Assembly (NCBI RefSeq): GCF_005503145.1 | Contig: NZ_SCNV01000014.1 | Location: forward strand, 62,001-126,000 | Length of the DNA stretch: 64,000 nt | From: Burkholderia sp. 4M9327F10 | Lineage (GTDB): Bacteria > Pseudomonadota > Gammaproteobacteria > Burkholderiales > Burkholderiaceae | Reading direction: 5' to 3' | Shown here: piece by piece, positions 43,870-55,638 of the stretch | How the letters are laid out: the number at the start of each line of letters is the position of its first letter | How positions within the stretch are numbered: position 1 is the stretch's first letter | Made by a program: the position numbers and the translations under genes | The notes under the pieces: model-generated | Databases searched by the model: none | What the model saw: only the letters and a program-made list of their open reading frames with translations | What the model was told of the DNA's origin: nothing

Positions 43870-45756
43870 TCAAATCTCGATCTTGGTCCCCAGCTCCACC
43901 ACACGATTGGCTGGGATGCTGAAGAAATCGGTCGGTTTGGCCGCGTTCTGATGCATCCACGCGAACACCCGTTCGCGCCATACCGACATGCCAGGCAACT
44001 GCGTCGGCACCACCGTTTCGCGGGCGAGGAAGAACGACGTGTCCATCAATTCGAAGGTCATGTCGTGCGTGCGGCCCACGTCGGTCAGCACGGCCTTCAC
44101 ATCGGGCGTCTCATTGAAGCCATAAGCCGCCTTCACAAGGTACAGGCCCCCGCCAATCTCCTTCACGGTGAGCCGGTCCGCCTCGTTGACGTACGGAATA
44201 TCGAGCGTCGAGAAGGTCAGGAAAATGGTGCGCTCATGCAGCACCTTGTTGTGCTTCAGGTTGTGCAGCAGGCTCACCGGCACCAGCACGTCGCTGCCGG
44301 TCAGATAAATCGCCGTACCGGAGACCCGGTGCGGCGGATGCGCAAGCAACCCCTGCAGGAACGGCATCAGCGGAATACCGTCGGCCGCCGTGCGTTCCTT
44401 GACGATCATCCTGCCCTTGAACCAGGTCATCAGCAGGAAGAACAGCAGCGCACCGATGCCGAGCGGCAGCCAGCCGCCCTCCTCGACCTTCAGCAGATTG
44501 GCGCCAAAGAAGCCCAGGTCCACCACCATCAGGCCGCCGATAATCAGCGCAACCAGCGCCTTGTTCCACTTCCAGACGTTCACCATCACCACGCAGGCGA
44601 GCACCGTAGTAATGACCATCGTAGCCGTCACGGCAATCCCGTAGGCGGCCGCGAGGTTGTCCGAGCTCTTGAAGGCCACCACGATGCACAGGATGATGAA
44701 GAGCAGCATCCAGTTCACCACCGGCACATAGATCTGTCCGATCGCCAGATCCGAGGTGTGCAGGATCTTCATGCGTGGCACGTAGCCGAGCTGGATGGCC
44801 TGGCTCGTCAGCGAATAGGCGCCGGAAATCACGGCCTGCGAAGCGATCACGGTGGCCACCGTCGACAGCACGACCAGCGGCAGCAGCGCCCAGTCGGGCG
44901 CGAGCAGGAAGAAGGGGTTTTCGATAGCCTTCGGGTCGTGCATCAGCAGCGCACTCTGGCCGAAGTAATTCATCACCAGCGAGGGCATCACGAGGCAGTA
45001 CCACGCGAGGCGAATCGGCTTCGCGCCGAAGTGGCCCATGTCGGCATATAGCGCTTCGGCGCCGGTCAGCACCAGCACCACCGAGCCGAGCACGACATAC
45101 GCCTGCAGCACATGCGCCGCCATGAACGAATAGGCGTAGTAGGGATTGAGCGCGCGGATAACGCTGGGTGACTGCACGATGTGAGCAAGACCGAGCAGGC
45201 CGATCACCGCGAACCACAGCACCATGATCGGTCCGAACAGGCGCCCCACCATGGCCGTTCCGTGCCGCTGGATCCAGAACAGCACGATCAGGATCACGAT
45301 GGTCAGCGGCAGGACCAGATGAGTCAGATTGGGCGCCGCGATCTCCAGCCCCTCGACGGCGGAGATTACCGAGATGGCGGGCGTGATCACCGCGTCGCCG
45401 TAGAACATGCAGGCGCCGAAGATGCCGAGCATCACCAGCAGACCGGCCATCTTCTTCGCTGGATCCACCGAGCGCAGCGCCAGCGCCATGAGTGCCAGCA
45501 CGCCGCCCTCGCCGTTGTTGTCGGCGCGCATCACGAACAGAACGTACTTGATGCTGACCACGATCACGATCGCCCAGAACAGCAGCGAGATCACACCGAG
45601 GATGGATTGTTCGGTCAGCGGGATGCCATGCGCCGGGCTGAAGGCCTCTTTGAGCGAATACAGCGGGCTCGTGCCGATATCGCCGAACACCACGCCTATC
45701 GCAGCCAGTGCGAGGGTGGGCAAAGGCTGTTTGTGCACGTGCTGGGTATCTGTCAT
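43870..45756 (-). CDS. kup: Low-affinity potassium uptake protein Kup
   Basis: 628 residues, inner membrane, about 12 membrane segments then a cytoplasmic tail. Family motifs: [40 protein letters not shown] and [24 protein letters not shown]+ enters with protons. The C-terminal 180 residues are soluble. ATG at 45756. It ends converging with tex and shares no operon with the phosphoribosyltransferase block, which is closed off by a terminator about 250 bases upstream. Confidence 0.95.
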   Translation of the reverse strand: MTDTQHVHKQPLPTLALAAIGVVFGDIGTSPLYSLKEAFSPAHGIPLTEQSILGVISLLFWAIVIVVSIKYVLFVMRADNNGEGGVLALMALALRSVDPAKKMAGLLVMLGIFGACMFYGDAVITPAISVISAVEGLEIAAPNLTHLVLPLTIVILIVLFWIQRHGTAMVGRLFGPIMVLWFAVIGLLGLAHIVQSPSVIRALNPYYAYSFMAAHVLQAYVVLGSVVLVLTGAEALYADMGHFGAKPIRLAWYCLVMPSLVMNYFGQSALLMHDPKAIENPFFLLAPDWALLPLVVLSTVATVIASQAVISGAYSLTSQAIQLGYVPRMKILHTSDLAIGQIYVPVVNWMLLFIILCIVVAFKSSDNLAAAYGIAVTATMVITTVLACVVMVNVWKWNKALVALIIGGLMVVDLGFFGANLLKVEEGGWLPLGIGALLFFLLMTWFKGRMIVKERTAADGIPLMPFLQGLLAHPPHRVSGTAIYLTGSDVLVPVSLLHNLKHNKVLHERTIFLTFSTLDIPYVNEADRLTVKEIGGGLYLVKAAYGFNETPDVKAVLTDVGRTHDMTFELMDTSFFLARETVVPTQLPGMSVWRERVFAWMHQNAAKPTDFFSIPANRVVELGTKIEI

Positions 45757-46074
45757 AAACGCGAGGTATCCGTTCCTGGGCGGAAAAAACGAGCGCTATT
45801 CTAAACTGACTGTAAGGAAGCACCCGGCGTGTTGTTGGCACACCACGTGGACAGCCCGCGCAGTTTAGCACCGTGGTAATGCTCCGTCAGCCGCTTGACA
45901 GGCGTTGGTCAGGTGTTGGCGGGATTCGCCGTAAGCTGCGCTGAGCGCGCCGTAATAACACCGGACACGGGTCTTGCATCGCTCCTGAGCCGCGCACGCA
46001 GGCGAAAAAAAACGGAGCCGCGTGGGCTCCGTTTTTGCGGGTTCGCTGCAACGGCCCAGGCGGGCCGCCACGCG
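45757..46074. other. Spacer between the phosphoribosyltransferase and kup
   Basis: 318 bases with no gene: a strong terminator at 46006-46037 and the kup upstream region, where I see no clear promoter boxes. Confidence 0.5.
46006..46037. terminator. Terminator of the hisZ-purA-phosphoribosyltransferase run
   Basis: AAAAACGGAGCC, loop CGCGTG, GGCTCCGTTTTT, with an extra A run on the left that gives a long T tail for leftward transcripts. It lies 38 bases after the phosphoribosyltransferase stop. Confidence 0.9.
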
Positions 46075-46659
46075 TCACGTATCCGAGCGATCCTGCGCGG
46101 TACCGCGCTTGATCCACGCGCCGAGGTTATGCGGGCGCACCGTGTCCCACTCCTCGAACGGCTGATGGATCCACGGATTGGTAGGCAGGAACTGCACGTG
46201 GTAGTCGGGTTTGACCTTCGAGCAACCCTTGTACCAGAGCACGGCCGAGCGCACCGCCGTGATGGCCGGATAGCGCTCCTTCAGATGCTGCTGCACGCGC
46301 GCCAGCGTCACGCCCGAATCGACCAGGTCGTCGACCAGCAGCACGTTGCCCGACAGCTCACCGCGCGTCATGGTGATGTATTGCGCGATGTCGAGCTCGC
46401 CCTGCTCCGTGCCGGCCGCTTCGCGGTACGAACTGGTGGCGAGAATCGCCAGCGGCAGATCGTAGATGCGCGAGAGCTGGTCGCCCACGCGCAAACCGCC
46501 GCGCGCGAGACACAGGATCTTGTCGAACTTCCAGCCGGACTCGTGCACGGAGAGCGCCAGCAATTCGATCAGGCGGTGATACTCGTCCCAGCCGACCCAC
46601 AGGTTCTTGTCGTCATTGCGCGGGTCTTTCATCGCAATCATCGGTACACCCTGCGTCAT
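46075..46659 (-). CDS. Phosphoribosyltransferase (purine salvage type)
   Basis: 194 residues, type I PRTase fold. The PRPP-binding motif is VLLVDDLVDSGVT near residues 105-117, with LCLARGGLRVGDQLS upstream. It would join a purine base (hypoxanthine, guanine or xanthine) to PRPP. Adjacency to purA supports purine salvage, but the hood sequence that decides the base specificity cannot be read with confidence. ATG at 46659 (MTQGVPMIAMKD); later ATG codons are possible. It is three bases after purA. Confidence 0.88.
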   Translation of the reverse strand: MTQGVPMIAMKDPRNDDKNLWVGWDEYHRLIELLALSVHESGWKFDKILCLARGGLRVGDQLSRIYDLPLAILATSSYREAAGTEQGELDIAQYITMTRGELSGNVLLVDDLVDSGVTLARVQQHLKERYPAITAVRSAVLWYKGCSKVKPDYHVQFLPTNPWIHQPFEEWDTVRPHNLGAWIKRGTAQDRSDT

Positions 46660-46662
46660 CTG

Positions 46663-48039
<1,377 letters not shown>

Positions 48040-48141
48040 CTACCTATGTTCGCGGAACCTTCCGAATTTTTCCGTTTCCGCTCAACGGTATGGACGTTAT
48101 TCTGGGTATACCGAAATGATGCGGCTGGTCACCGCATCCAT

Positions 48142-48165
48142 CCTTTTGCAAAGCCTTTTGCAAAG
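48142..48165. repeat. Two tandem 12-base repeats between hisZ and purA
   Basis: CCTTTTGCAAAG occurs twice in direct succession (48142-48153, 48154-48165) in the spacer upstream of purA; a third partial copy GCCTTTTGA follows at about 48174. Confidence 0.85.
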
Positions 48166-48199
48166 CTCTGCGAGCCTTTTGACGTTCTCCTGATGCCGC

Positions 48200-49351
48200 T
48201 CAGGCGCGCGGTTCGACCACCCACGCGCCGTTGCGCTCGACCAACACGCGGTCGCAGGCAAACTCGTCGAGCGCGTGGTCATGACCCGGCAGCGCCTGGA
48301 TCACCACCTCGCCGGCATCGCGCAGCGCGGCCACGCTGATGCGCAGCGCGTCGTCGTGCTGCCACGGCGCGAGAATCGCGCTGCTACGGGCTTCGACCGG
48401 GGAAATCCGCGCCACTTCGCGCAGGTCCAGCGAAAAGCCGGTGGCCGCACGCGCACGGCCGTAGGCCTGCCCCACGTGGTCATAACGGCCGCCGCGGGCG
48501 ACCGCATTCGGCACGCCGTCCACATAGGCCGAGAACATCACGCCGCTGTGGTACGCGTAGCCGCGCAGGTCGGCCAGATCGATCATCACTTCCGCACCGT
48601 CCACCTGGCTCGCAAGGAACGCCAGATCGTCAAGGGCGCGGGCAATTTCCGGCGTGGCGGGCAGGCGCTTGCGTGCCTCGTCGAGCACCGAAGCGTCGCC
48701 ATACAGGGACGGCAATGCGCGCAGCGCATCGCGCGTCACCGGCGTGAGCGCTGCCGTCAGTTCGGCCAGACGCGGCACGTCCTTGCCAGCCAGCGCTTCA
48801 TACAGCGACTCGCCGAGCGCAGCCGCAGCCGGTTCCGTGTCGATCAGCGCCGCCAGCACGCCCGCGTGGCAGAGGTCCAGGCGCACCTTGGCGAGGCCCG
48901 CGAGACGCAGCGCGTCGAGCATCAACTGCTGGATCTCGAGGTCCGCTTCGAGACCGGCGTGACCGTAGATTTCCGCCCCGATCTGGATCTGCTCGCGGGT
49001 TGCGTGCAGGCCGCGCGGACGCGTATGCAGCACGTTGCCGGCGTAGCACAGACGCGTCACGCCCTGACGGTTCAGCAAGTGCGCGTCGATCCGCGCGACC
49101 TGCGGCGTCATGTCGGCGCGCAGGCCGAGTGTGCGGCCCGACAACTGATCGACCAGCTTGAAGGTGCGCAGATTCAGGTCGTGGCCCCCGCCCGTCAGCA
49201 GCGACTCGAGGTACTCGAGCAGCGGCGGCATCACCATTTCGTAGCCATAGGCGCGAAAACGGTCCAGCAGACGACGCCGCAATTCTTCGATCTTGCGGGC
49301 TTCCGACGGCAGCACGTCGGCAATATTCTCGGGAAGTAACCAGGTCGACAT
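48200..49351 (-). CDS. hisZ: ATP phosphoribosyltransferase regulatory subunit HisZ
   Basis: 383 residues from the ATG at 49351 (AGGACTGTATCG upstream). It is a histidyl-tRNA-synthetase-like protein without aminoacylation: it pairs with the short HisG to start and feedback-regulate histidine synthesis. It has [60 protein letters not shown] and [14 protein letters not shown]. Its presence implies a HisG of the short type elsewhere. The frame is open about 54 codons further upstream but has no family sequence. Confidence 0.94.
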   Translation of the reverse strand: MSTWLLPENIADVLPSEARKIEELRRRLLDRFRAYGYEMVMPPLLEYLESLLTGGGHDLNLRTFKLVDQLSGRTLGLRADMTPQVARIDAHLLNRQGVTRLCYAGNVLHTRPRGLHATREQIQIGAEIYGHAGLEADLEIQQLMLDALRLAGLAKVRLDLCHAGVLAALIDTEPAAAALGESLYEALAGKDVPRLAELTAALTPVTRDALRALPSLYGDASVLDEARKRLPATPEIARALDDLAFLASQVDGAEVMIDLADLRGYAYHSGVMFSAYVDGVPNAVARGGRYDHVGQAYGRARAATGFSLDLREVARISPVEARSSAILAPWQHDDALRISVAALRDAGEVVIQALPGHDHALDEFACDRVLVERNGAWVVEPRA

Positions 49352-49613
49352 CGATACAGTCCTACGACGGTGAACACGGCGCCTCGCCGCGCCGGTAAAT
49401 GAGAGTGAATGGCACAGAAGCCCGGTGGTGCGCCGGCTCCAAGACCGGCCGCCCGTTGGCGCGCAACGCATGCTGGCCCGCGCCGGCACAGGCGGCGCTA
49501 CGCGGTAGCGCACAGGCTACCCGCGGCCGCCACGCATCGCCTCGCGCCCCGCCGCGGCCTCTGCCACGGCTGATGCTGCGCAGGCAACCTGCGTCAGCCC
49601 GAAGCTCGCGCCC

Positions 49614-49805
49614 TCAGGTCGCGATAAACAGTAGCATGAGCCCAAGCGCCATCACGATCAGCCCGCCAATGCGGATCTGATGCGGCGGACGTTCCGCTAT
49701 TTTACGAAACGTATCGCGCCAGGCACTCGGAAAAACGAAGGGGAACATTCCCTCGATGATCAGCATTAGTGCGATCGCAAGCAACAACGAGCCGGCTATA
49801 TCCAT
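49614..49805 (-). CDS. DUF2065 (YjeT-like) small membrane protein
   Basis: 63 residues with two hydrophobic segments (residues 4-26 and 46-62) separated by the basic loop WRDTFRKIAERPPHQIR. It is the standard small gene between hflC and hisZ in this group. Function unknown; the link to HflKC suggests a role at the membrane protease complex. ATG at 49805, 44 bases after hflC. Confidence 0.9.
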   Translation of the reverse strand: MDIAGSLLLAIALMLIIEGMFPFVFPSAWRDTFRKIAERPPHQIRIGGLIVMALGLMLLFIAT

Positions 49806-49849
49806 GCGAATGAGGGTGCCGCGATACGTATGCCGCGGCGCTCCCGTAA

Positions 49850-50752
49850 TCAGTGTTTGCGCGGTGCCGCGGCGGCGTCCGGCGAGATATCACCGGTCGG
49901 ACTACGCATGAAGCGGAAAAACTCGCTGCTCGAATCGACCACAATCACGTCGTTCGGCTTGAAGGTGTTCCGGTAAGCCAGCATGCTCTGGTAGAACTGG
50001 TAGAACTGCGGGTCGCGCCCATAAGCGTCGGCGGCGATCGCAGCAGCCTTGCCGTCGCCCTCGCCCTTGATGGTCTGCGCCTGCATGTAGGCATCCGCGA
50101 GCAGCGCCTGCTGCTGGTTGGCCGCATCCGCCTTGATCTGGTCGGCTTCGGCCACGCCCTTGGCGCGCTCCTCCGCGGCCGCCTGCTCACGCGCGGCGGT
50201 CATGCGCTTGTACACGGTGTCGGCCATCGCCGCCGGAAAATCGACCCGGGCGAGCTGAATGTCGATGACCTCGACGCCGAGCGAGGCCGCAGCCGCCGCC
50301 ATCGCGGCGCGCGCTTCATCCGCAATCTGCTGTTGCTTGCCCAGTGCGTCCGTCAGCGTCACCTTGGCAAACGCGTCGCCAAGCGCGCTGCGCGCGAGCA
50401 GGGCGAGGCGGTCCGGCAGCGTCTGTTCGTCGCCTCTCGTCTGCGCGAACAGCTTGAGCGGATCGGTCACCCGGTACTTGATCAGCGGATCGACCAGCAG
50501 GTCGGTTTTGTCAGACGTGACGTAACGGTCTTCATCCGGCGTGTCCAGCGTCTGGATCCGGCTGTCGACCAGCATCACGTTTTGCAAGGGCGGCGGCAGC
50601 CTGGCGTGGAGACCGGGGCCGAGCAGCGTAGGCGCGGCGTCGCCGCGCGCGGACAGCACAGCCATGTGACGCTGGTCGACCACGAATACGGTCGACGACG
50701 CCGCAAACAGCAGCAGCACGATAATCACGACGAGCGCAATGATACGGTTCAT
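49850..50752 (-). CDS. hflC: FtsH-modulator subunit HflC (SPFH/Band 7)
   Basis: 300 residues. One N-terminal membrane anchor (IALVVIIVLLLFAASSTVFVV) then a Band 7 domain (DQRHMAVLSARGDA through LARVDFPAAMADTVYKRMTAAREQAAAEERAKG) and a coiled coil. It forms the HflKC ring around the FtsH protease on the periplasmic side. ATG at 50752, 11 bases after hflK. Confidence 0.95.
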   Translation of the reverse strand: MNRIIALVVIIVLLLFAASSTVFVVDQRHMAVLSARGDAAPTLLGPGLHARLPPPLQNVMLVDSRIQTLDTPDEDRYVTSDKTDLLVDPLIKYRVTDPLKLFAQTRGDEQTLPDRLALLARSALGDAFAKVTLTDALGKQQQIADEARAAMAAAAASLGVEVIDIQLARVDFPAAMADTVYKRMTAAREQAAAEERAKGVAEADQIKADAANQQQALLADAYMQAQTIKGEGDGKAAAIAADAYGRDPQFYQFYQSMLAYRNTFKPNDVIVVDSSSEFFRFMRSPTGDISPDAAAAPRKH

Positions 50753-50763
50753 GTTCGCGCTCC

Positions 50764-52197
50764 TTATTGAATATCGTCTTCGCGGCCGCGGCTGCGGAAC
50801 GATTCGCGCGAACGCAGCGGGTCGCTTGCGGCGTCCGCGTCGCTGGCCGGCCCAGAGGCCTGGGCGGCCGGTGCGGCAGGGACCGGAACCGAAGCCGCTG
50901 CGCCGCTCGTGCTACTCGCACTGCCTGTATTGCTTGTACCGCTTGTACCTTGCACACCCTGCGCCTGGCCCTGGGCCGCAGCGCTTGCCGCCGCCCCCGA
51001 AGCCGCGCCCGCTGCGGCCGCCTCGGCCGCACGCTGACGGCTGGCCTCGATCAGCTTGTCGAGCGGCAAATACAGCACGTTGTTGCTGGCCTTGCTGTCG
51101 ACAAATACCTTGGTCGAATTCGAGTAGATATGCTGCATGGTGTCCAGGTACATGCGCTCGCGGATCACCGCCGGCGCTTTGGAGTACTGCTCGTAGACCT
51201 GCTTGAAGCGCGCGGCGTCGCCTTGCGCCTGCGCCACCACCTGGTCGCTATAGGTCTTCGCTTCGTCGACGAGGCGCGCCGCATCGGCCTGCGCATGCGG
51301 CAACAGGTCGTTCGCGTAGGCCTGCGCGTCGGCCTTTGCGCGCTCCCGGTCCTGATGTGCCTTGATCGCGTCGTCGAAGGCCCCCTGCACCTGTTCGGGC
51401 GCCTGCACGCCCTGGATCGTCACCCCGGTCACGACGAGGCCCGTCTGCGATTCGTCCAGGGAATGCTGGATCGCATCGGTGAGCTCCTGGCGGATTGCTT
51501 CGCGATCCTGATAGAGGATGTCGTTGGTGCTGCGCGCGCCGACAATGCTGCGCACCGCCGCCTGCCCCGCCTGGGTCACGCTCTGGTCAGGGTCCACGCT
51601 ATGGAACAGATAGTCGGTTGCGCTACGCACCTGGTACTGCACGGCAAAGCGCACGTTGACGATGTCGCCATCGTGCGTGAGCATCGACGCGTCCTTGACG
51701 TTGGCGAGCCGCACCAGATTGCTGCGGCCGATCTCCACGGTGCGCACGTCACCGATATTGACGAGCTCATGCGCTTCGAACGGATACGGCAGGCGCCAGT
51801 GCACACCTTGAGTGGCCGTATAGCGATACTTGCCGAACTGCGTGACCACTCCCGCCTCGCCATCCTGCACGACGAACACGCCGCTGCCGAGGTAGATGGC
51901 GATCAGCACGCCGATCACGATACCCACGCCGATGCGGGCGCCGCGCCCGTTGTCCGGACGGCCGATACCGCCACCCGGGCCCTTGCGGCCGAACACGCTG
52001 CTCAGGCGGCGATTGAAATCGCGCCACATCTCGTCGAGATCCGGCGGCCCGTCACCGTCCTTGCCGTTCTGAGGGCGCCTGGGATCGTTCGGCCGTTGCC
52101 GGTCGCCATTGCCGTCACCCCGGCCCCAGCGCGGATCGTTCATCGAAAGAATGGCGCGCAGGCGCAGCCAGATACTCCGCTCGTTGTAATCGTTCAC
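50764..52197 (-). CDS. hflK: FtsH-modulator subunit HflK (SPFH/Band 7)
   Basis: 477 residues. A cytoplasmic N-terminus of about 85 residues rich in Pro, Asp, Gly and Arg (DRQRPNDPRRPQNGKDG) precedes the membrane segment (IGVGIVIGVLIAIYLGSGVFVV), then the Band 7 domain, a coiled coil and a C-terminal Ala/Ser/Gly/Gln-rich tail. Partner of HflC. ATG at 52197 (MNDYNERSIW) gives the usual start; MNDPRWGRG at 52143 is the alternative. Confidence 0.94.
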   Translation of the reverse strand: MNDYNERSIWLRLRAILSMNDPRWGRGDGNGDRQRPNDPRRPQNGKDGDGPPDLDEMWRDFNRRLSSVFGRKGPGGGIGRPDNGRGARIGVGIVIGVLIAIYLGSGVFVVQDGEAGVVTQFGKYRYTATQGVHWRLPYPFEAHELVNIGDVRTVEIGRSNLVRLANVKDASMLTHDGDIVNVRFAVQYQVRSATDYLFHSVDPDQSVTQAGQAAVRSIVGARSTNDILYQDREAIRQELTDAIQHSLDESQTGLVVTGVTIQGVQAPEQVQGAFDDAIKAHQDRERAKADAQAYANDLLPHAQADAARLVDEAKTYSDQVVAQAQGDAARFKQVYEQYSKAPAVIRERMYLDTMQHIYSNSTKVFVDSKASNNVLYLPLDKLIEASRQRAAEAAAAGAASGAAASAAAQGQAQGVQGTSGTSNTGSASSTSGAAASVPVPAAPAAQASGPASDADAASDPLRSRESFRSRGREDDIQ

Positions 52198-52247
52198 CTG
52201 TGTTCGTTCACCAGAGTAGACAGCGGGTCAGTGCAATTTGGAACGGG

Positions 52248-53465
52248 TCAGTGCCCGAGTTCTGGGACCTTGCGATCGTCGCGTGCTTCGGCGAACCGGC
52301 GGTCTTCCTCCGGCGCTACACGCTGCGCGTCGTCAAGAGAATCGGCAGCCGCGATTTCGGCAATGGCAGCGCGCAGTGTATCCAGCCCCTGCCCGGTGCG
52401 CGCGCTCAAAAAGACGCGCGAAATATTACCATACTCATCCCGCTCAACCGCCTCGCCGCGGGCCGCCAGTTCTGGCACCGCGTCGATCTTGTTGAACACC
52501 AGCACCTGACGGATCGTGTCGGCGCCGATTTCGTGCAGCACCTCGTTGACCTGATCGATCTGGTCGAGGCGCACGGCGCTCGAGGCATCCACCACGTGCA
52601 GCAGCAAGTCGGCGTGAATGGTTTCTTCGAGGGTGGCCCGGAATGCGGCCACCAGCTGGTGAGGCAACTCGCGGATAAATCCGACCGTATCGGACACCAC
52701 CACCTGCCCCACCTCATCGCCAAGATAGACGCGCCGCGAGGTCGTATCGAGGGTGGCGAACAACTGGTCCGCCGCGTAAGCCTGGGCCTTGGTCAGCGCG
52801 TTGAAAAGCGTCGACTTGCCGGCGTTGGTATAGCCGACCAGCGACACCGACATGGTGCGGTTGCGCTCGCGCGCGCGCCGTTGCGTGCCGTGCTGGCGGC
52901 GCAGTTTGTCGAGCCGGGTCTTGAGCGCCTTGATGCGCTCGCCGATCAGCCGGCGGTCGGTTTCGAGCTGGGTTTCACCGGGGCCGCGCAGGCCGATACC
53001 GCCTTTTTGCCGCTCCAGGTGGGTCCAGGCGCGGATCAGCCGCGTGGACAGGTACTGCAGTTGAGCGAGCTCGACCTGCAGCTTGCCTTCGTGGCTGCGG
53101 GCGCGCTGCGCAAAAATATCGAGAATCAGGCTCGTGCGATCGATCACGCGCCTGTTAAGCGCTTGCTCCAGATTGCGCTGCTGAGCCGGCGCGAGAGCAT
53201 GATTGAAGATGACGAGTTCAATGTCGTTCGCCTCGCACGCGAGACGCAGTTCTTCGGCCTTGCCGCTGCCGACGAACATCTTGGCATCGGGACTGGACCG
53301 GCGTCCGGTGAGGGTAACGATGGGATTCGCGCCCGCGCTTTGCGCGAGCAGGCTGAGTTCTTCGAGACTGGCTTCGAAATCGATCTTACCGAAGTCGATA
53401 CCGACAAGCGCTGCGTTGGTCAAATTGGAGGGTGTCAAAATGAAGCGGCCGGGAGAGATCGCCAA
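52248..53465 (-). CDS. hflX: GTPase HflX
   Basis: About 405 residues. The N-terminal glycine-rich domain (AKMFVGSGKAEELRLACEANDIELVIFNHALAPAQQRNLE) is followed by a coiled linker and the G domain: G1 GYTNAGKSTLFN, G3 DTVGF, G4 FNKID. HflX binds ribosomes and splits stalled or heat-damaged 70S; its role in phage lysogeny is indirect. The start used is a TTG at 53465; a TTG at 53423 would give MTNAALVGIDFG, closer to many relatives, so the N-terminus is uncertain. It lies 31 bases after hfq. Confidence 0.93.
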   Translation of the reverse strand: MAISPGRFILTPSNLTNAALVGIDFGKIDFEASLEELSLLAQSAGANPIVTLTGRRSSPDAKMFVGSGKAEELRLACEANDIELVIFNHALAPAQQRNLEQALNRRVIDRTSLILDIFAQRARSHEGKLQVELAQLQYLSTRLIRAWTHLERQKGGIGLRGPGETQLETDRRLIGERIKALKTRLDKLRRQHGTQRRARERNRTMSVSLVGYTNAGKSTLFNALTKAQAYAADQLFATLDTTSRRVYLGDEVGQVVVSDTVGFIRELPHQLVAAFRATLEETIHADLLLHVVDASSAVRLDQIDQVNEVLHEIGADTIRQVLVFNKIDAVPELAARGEAVERDEYGNISRVFLSARTGQGLDTLRAAIAEIAAADSLDDAQRVAPEEDRRFAEARDDRKVPELGH

Positions 53466-53496
53466 CGGGCGACACTACGCCGGCCGCGACGAGAGG

Positions 53497-53733
53497 TTAG
53501 GACTGTTCGGAATCCGGGTGGAAATTCACCGGACGGGCCGGCACGACAGTGGAAATGGCGTGCTTGTAGACCATCTGGGTAACCGTATTCCGGAGCAACA
53601 CGACGTACTGGTCGAACGATTCGATGTTCCCTTGAAGCTTGATGCCGTTGACCAGGTAGATCGACACCGGCACGTGCTCTTTACGCAGTGCGTTCAAAAA
53701 CGGGTCTTGTAACAATTGCCCTTTGTTGCTCAT
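53497..53733 (-). CDS. hfq: RNA chaperone Hfq
   Basis: 78 residues. Sm1 ([29 protein letters not shown]) and Sm2 ([17 protein letters not shown]) are complete, with the YKHAIST motif that binds sRNA U-tails. The short C-terminus ([10 protein letters not shown]) is typical of the betaproteobacterial type. The hexamer pairs sRNAs with mRNAs. ATG at 53733. A 5'-terminal stem-loop may control it (separate entry). Confidence 0.97.
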   Translation of the reverse strand: MSNKGQLLQDPFLNALRKEHVPVSIYLVNGIKLQGNIESFDQYVVLLRNTVTQMVYKHAISTVVPARPVNFHPDSEQS

Positions 53734-53767
53734 AGCAAACTCCGTATTTTTTTGCAGGTTGACTAAA

Positions 53768-53799
53768 TTGACGGCGAAGAAAAAGAAATCCGCCGTCAA
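53768..53799 (-). promoter_or_regulatory. Stem-loop in the hfq 5' leader
   Basis: Perfect nine-base inverted repeat TTGACGGCG / CGCCGTCAA with a 14-base loop. A -10-like TATAGT (reverse strand, 53807-53812) places the expected transcript start close to 53800, so the hairpin would form the 5' end of the hfq mRNA. The -35 is poor. Confidence 0.5.
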
Positions 53800-53875
53800 C
53801 CGCTACACTATAGCCGATTTTCGTTTTTGCGCGAGCGGGCCGGCCATCCGGCCAAACCCAACACACACGCGGGTT

Positions 53876-55213
53876 TCAGCCTTTGTCCGCGTAAGGGTTC
53901 GTCGATGATCTGAACTCTATGCGCAATGGAGTCCCGGTCAGCCCGAAAGTTTCCCTGAAGCGGTTTTCGAGGTAGCGTTTGTAAGTGTCTGTGATCGCGT
54001 CGAGCGCGTTGCCGTGAATCACGATGATCGGTGGATTCTGGCCTCCCTGGTGCGCGTAGCGCAGCTTCGGACGCACCGGACCCCGGCGGCGCGGCTGCTG
54101 GAATTCCACGGCTTCGATCAGCGCGCGCGTGAGTTTGGGCGTGGGCAGCTTCGACATCGCGGCTGCATACGCATCGTCAACCGAGCGCATCAATGCACCA
54201 ATCCCCGTCTTCTCCACCGCTGAAATAAAGTGAAACTTGGCGAAGTCGAGAAATTTTAGTTTGCGTTCGAGATCGGCCTTGGTGCGCTCGCGCACATGCG
54301 AGTCGAGGCCGTCCCATTTGTTTACGCCAACCACCAGCGCGCGGCCCTGCTCCACCACGAATCCGGCAATGTGCGCGTCCTGATCGGAGATGTCCTGACG
54401 GGCGTCGAGCAGCAGGATCACCACGTTCGCATCCGAAATGGATTGCAGCGTCTTCACCACCGAGAATTTCTCGATCGCTTCGAAGACCTTGCCGCGGCGG
54501 CGCAGGCCGGCTGTGTCGATCAGCGTATAGGGCTTGCCCTGACGCTCGAAGTCGACGTAGATCGAGTCGCGCGTGGTGCCGGGCATGTCGAAGGCGATCA
54601 CACGGTCTTCGCCGACCAGCGTGTTGATGAGCGTCGACTTGCCGACGTTCGGACGGCCCACGATGGCGATCTTGATGCCGTGTGCGGCCTTCTCCTCGTC
54701 GCTCTCCTCCGGCTGACCCGCATAGGCGACTTCCAGCGCCTCGTTGATCATCTCGGTCACGCCGTCGCCGTGCGCCGCCGAAATGGCGCGCGGGTCGCCC
54801 AGACCCAGCTCGTAGAAATCCGCCGCCACCGCGCTGTACTTCATCCCCTCGGCCTTGTTGACGACGAGGAAAATCGGCCGGCCAGTCTTGCGCAGATAGT
54901 CGGCGATTGACTTGTCCTGCGGCGCGAGGCCGTTACGGCCGTCGACGATAAACACGACAATGTCCGATTCCTCGACCGCCTGGCGGGTCTGGCGCGCCAT
55001 CTCGTGGAGAATGCCGTCCTTCGCGACCGGCTCGAAACCGCCGGTATCGACGACCAGATAGGGGCGCTCGCCCGTGCGGCCTTCGCCGTAGTGACGATCG
55101 CGCGTGAGACCCGGGAGGTCGGCAACGAGCGCATCACGCGAGCGCGTGAGGCGGTTGAATAGCGTGGATTTCCCCACATTGGGGCGCCCAACAAGGGCAA
55201 TTACGGGTTTCAT
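53876..55213 (-). CDS. der: Ribosome assembly GTPase Der (EngA)
   Basis: 445 residues with two tandem G domains and a C-terminal KH-like domain. G1 motifs [15 protein letters not shown] (first) and [15 protein letters not shown] (second). It is needed for 50S subunit maturation. ATG at 55213 gives [12 protein letters not shown]. Its upstream gap from bamB holds a terminator, so it likely has its own promoter. Confidence 0.97.
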   Translation of the reverse strand: MKPVIALVGRPNVGKSTLFNRLTRSRDALVADLPGLTRDRHYGEGRTGERPYLVVDTGGFEPVAKDGILHEMARQTRQAVEESDIVVFIVDGRNGLAPQDKSIADYLRKTGRPIFLVVNKAEGMKYSAVAADFYELGLGDPRAISAAHGDGVTEMINEALEVAYAGQPEESDEEKAAHGIKIAIVGRPNVGKSTLINTLVGEDRVIAFDMPGTTRDSIYVDFERQGKPYTLIDTAGLRRRGKVFEAIEKFSVVKTLQSISDANVVILLLDARQDISDQDAHIAGFVVEQGRALVVGVNKWDGLDSHVRERTKADLERKLKFLDFAKFHFISAVEKTGIGALMRSVDDAYAAAMSKLPTPKLTRALIEAVEFQQPRRRGPVRPKLRYAHQGGQNPPIIVIHGNALDAITDTYKRYLENRFRETFGLTGTPLRIEFRSSTNPYADKG

Positions 55214-55638
55214 CAGATGTTGTTCACGGTGAAACGCGAGGCCGAGATCGACCACCCCGCGCACGACGCCATGCGGCCGCGTCGCGGCTGCGTTTGACGC
55301 AAATTATCACGAATTCGGCCGGCCCCGGATGCGCAGTAGATATGCCCATCCAGGCGGACGCTGGGTTGGCTGTATGGGCGGCGCCGGGGCACTGGGGCCG
55401 GCGCAGCGCCTTGTGCCGTAGCACGGACAGCGCTTTGTACTTGTTGATCTTTACTTATTGACCCGGGTTGCCGGACCGCTTCTACGACAGCACGGCCCCG
55501 GATATTTCAGGCGCAGGGCGACCGGCGGCTGACAAGCGCGGCGGCATGCCACGGCCCGACGCGACAGACGCCCTGCGGCAAAAACGCACGCGGCCGGCTA
55601 AGCCGGCCTGCGCGTGACCGCATCGGCCCTGGCCGCGC
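55214..55638. other. Spacer between bamB and der
   Basis: 425 bases without a gene: the bamB terminator (55580-55615) then the der upstream region, AT-richer near 55436-55465. No clear promoter boxes could be picked. Confidence 0.5.
55580..55615 (-). terminator. Terminator after bamB
   Basis: On the reverse strand GGCCGGC-TTA-GCCGGCC lies inside a longer GCGC-rich stem, followed by TTTTT. Confidence 0.78.

Noticed and set aside
52200..53582. Forward frame of 460 codons opposite hflX
   Set aside because: Antisense to hflX and extends over the hflX-hfq gap; no support.
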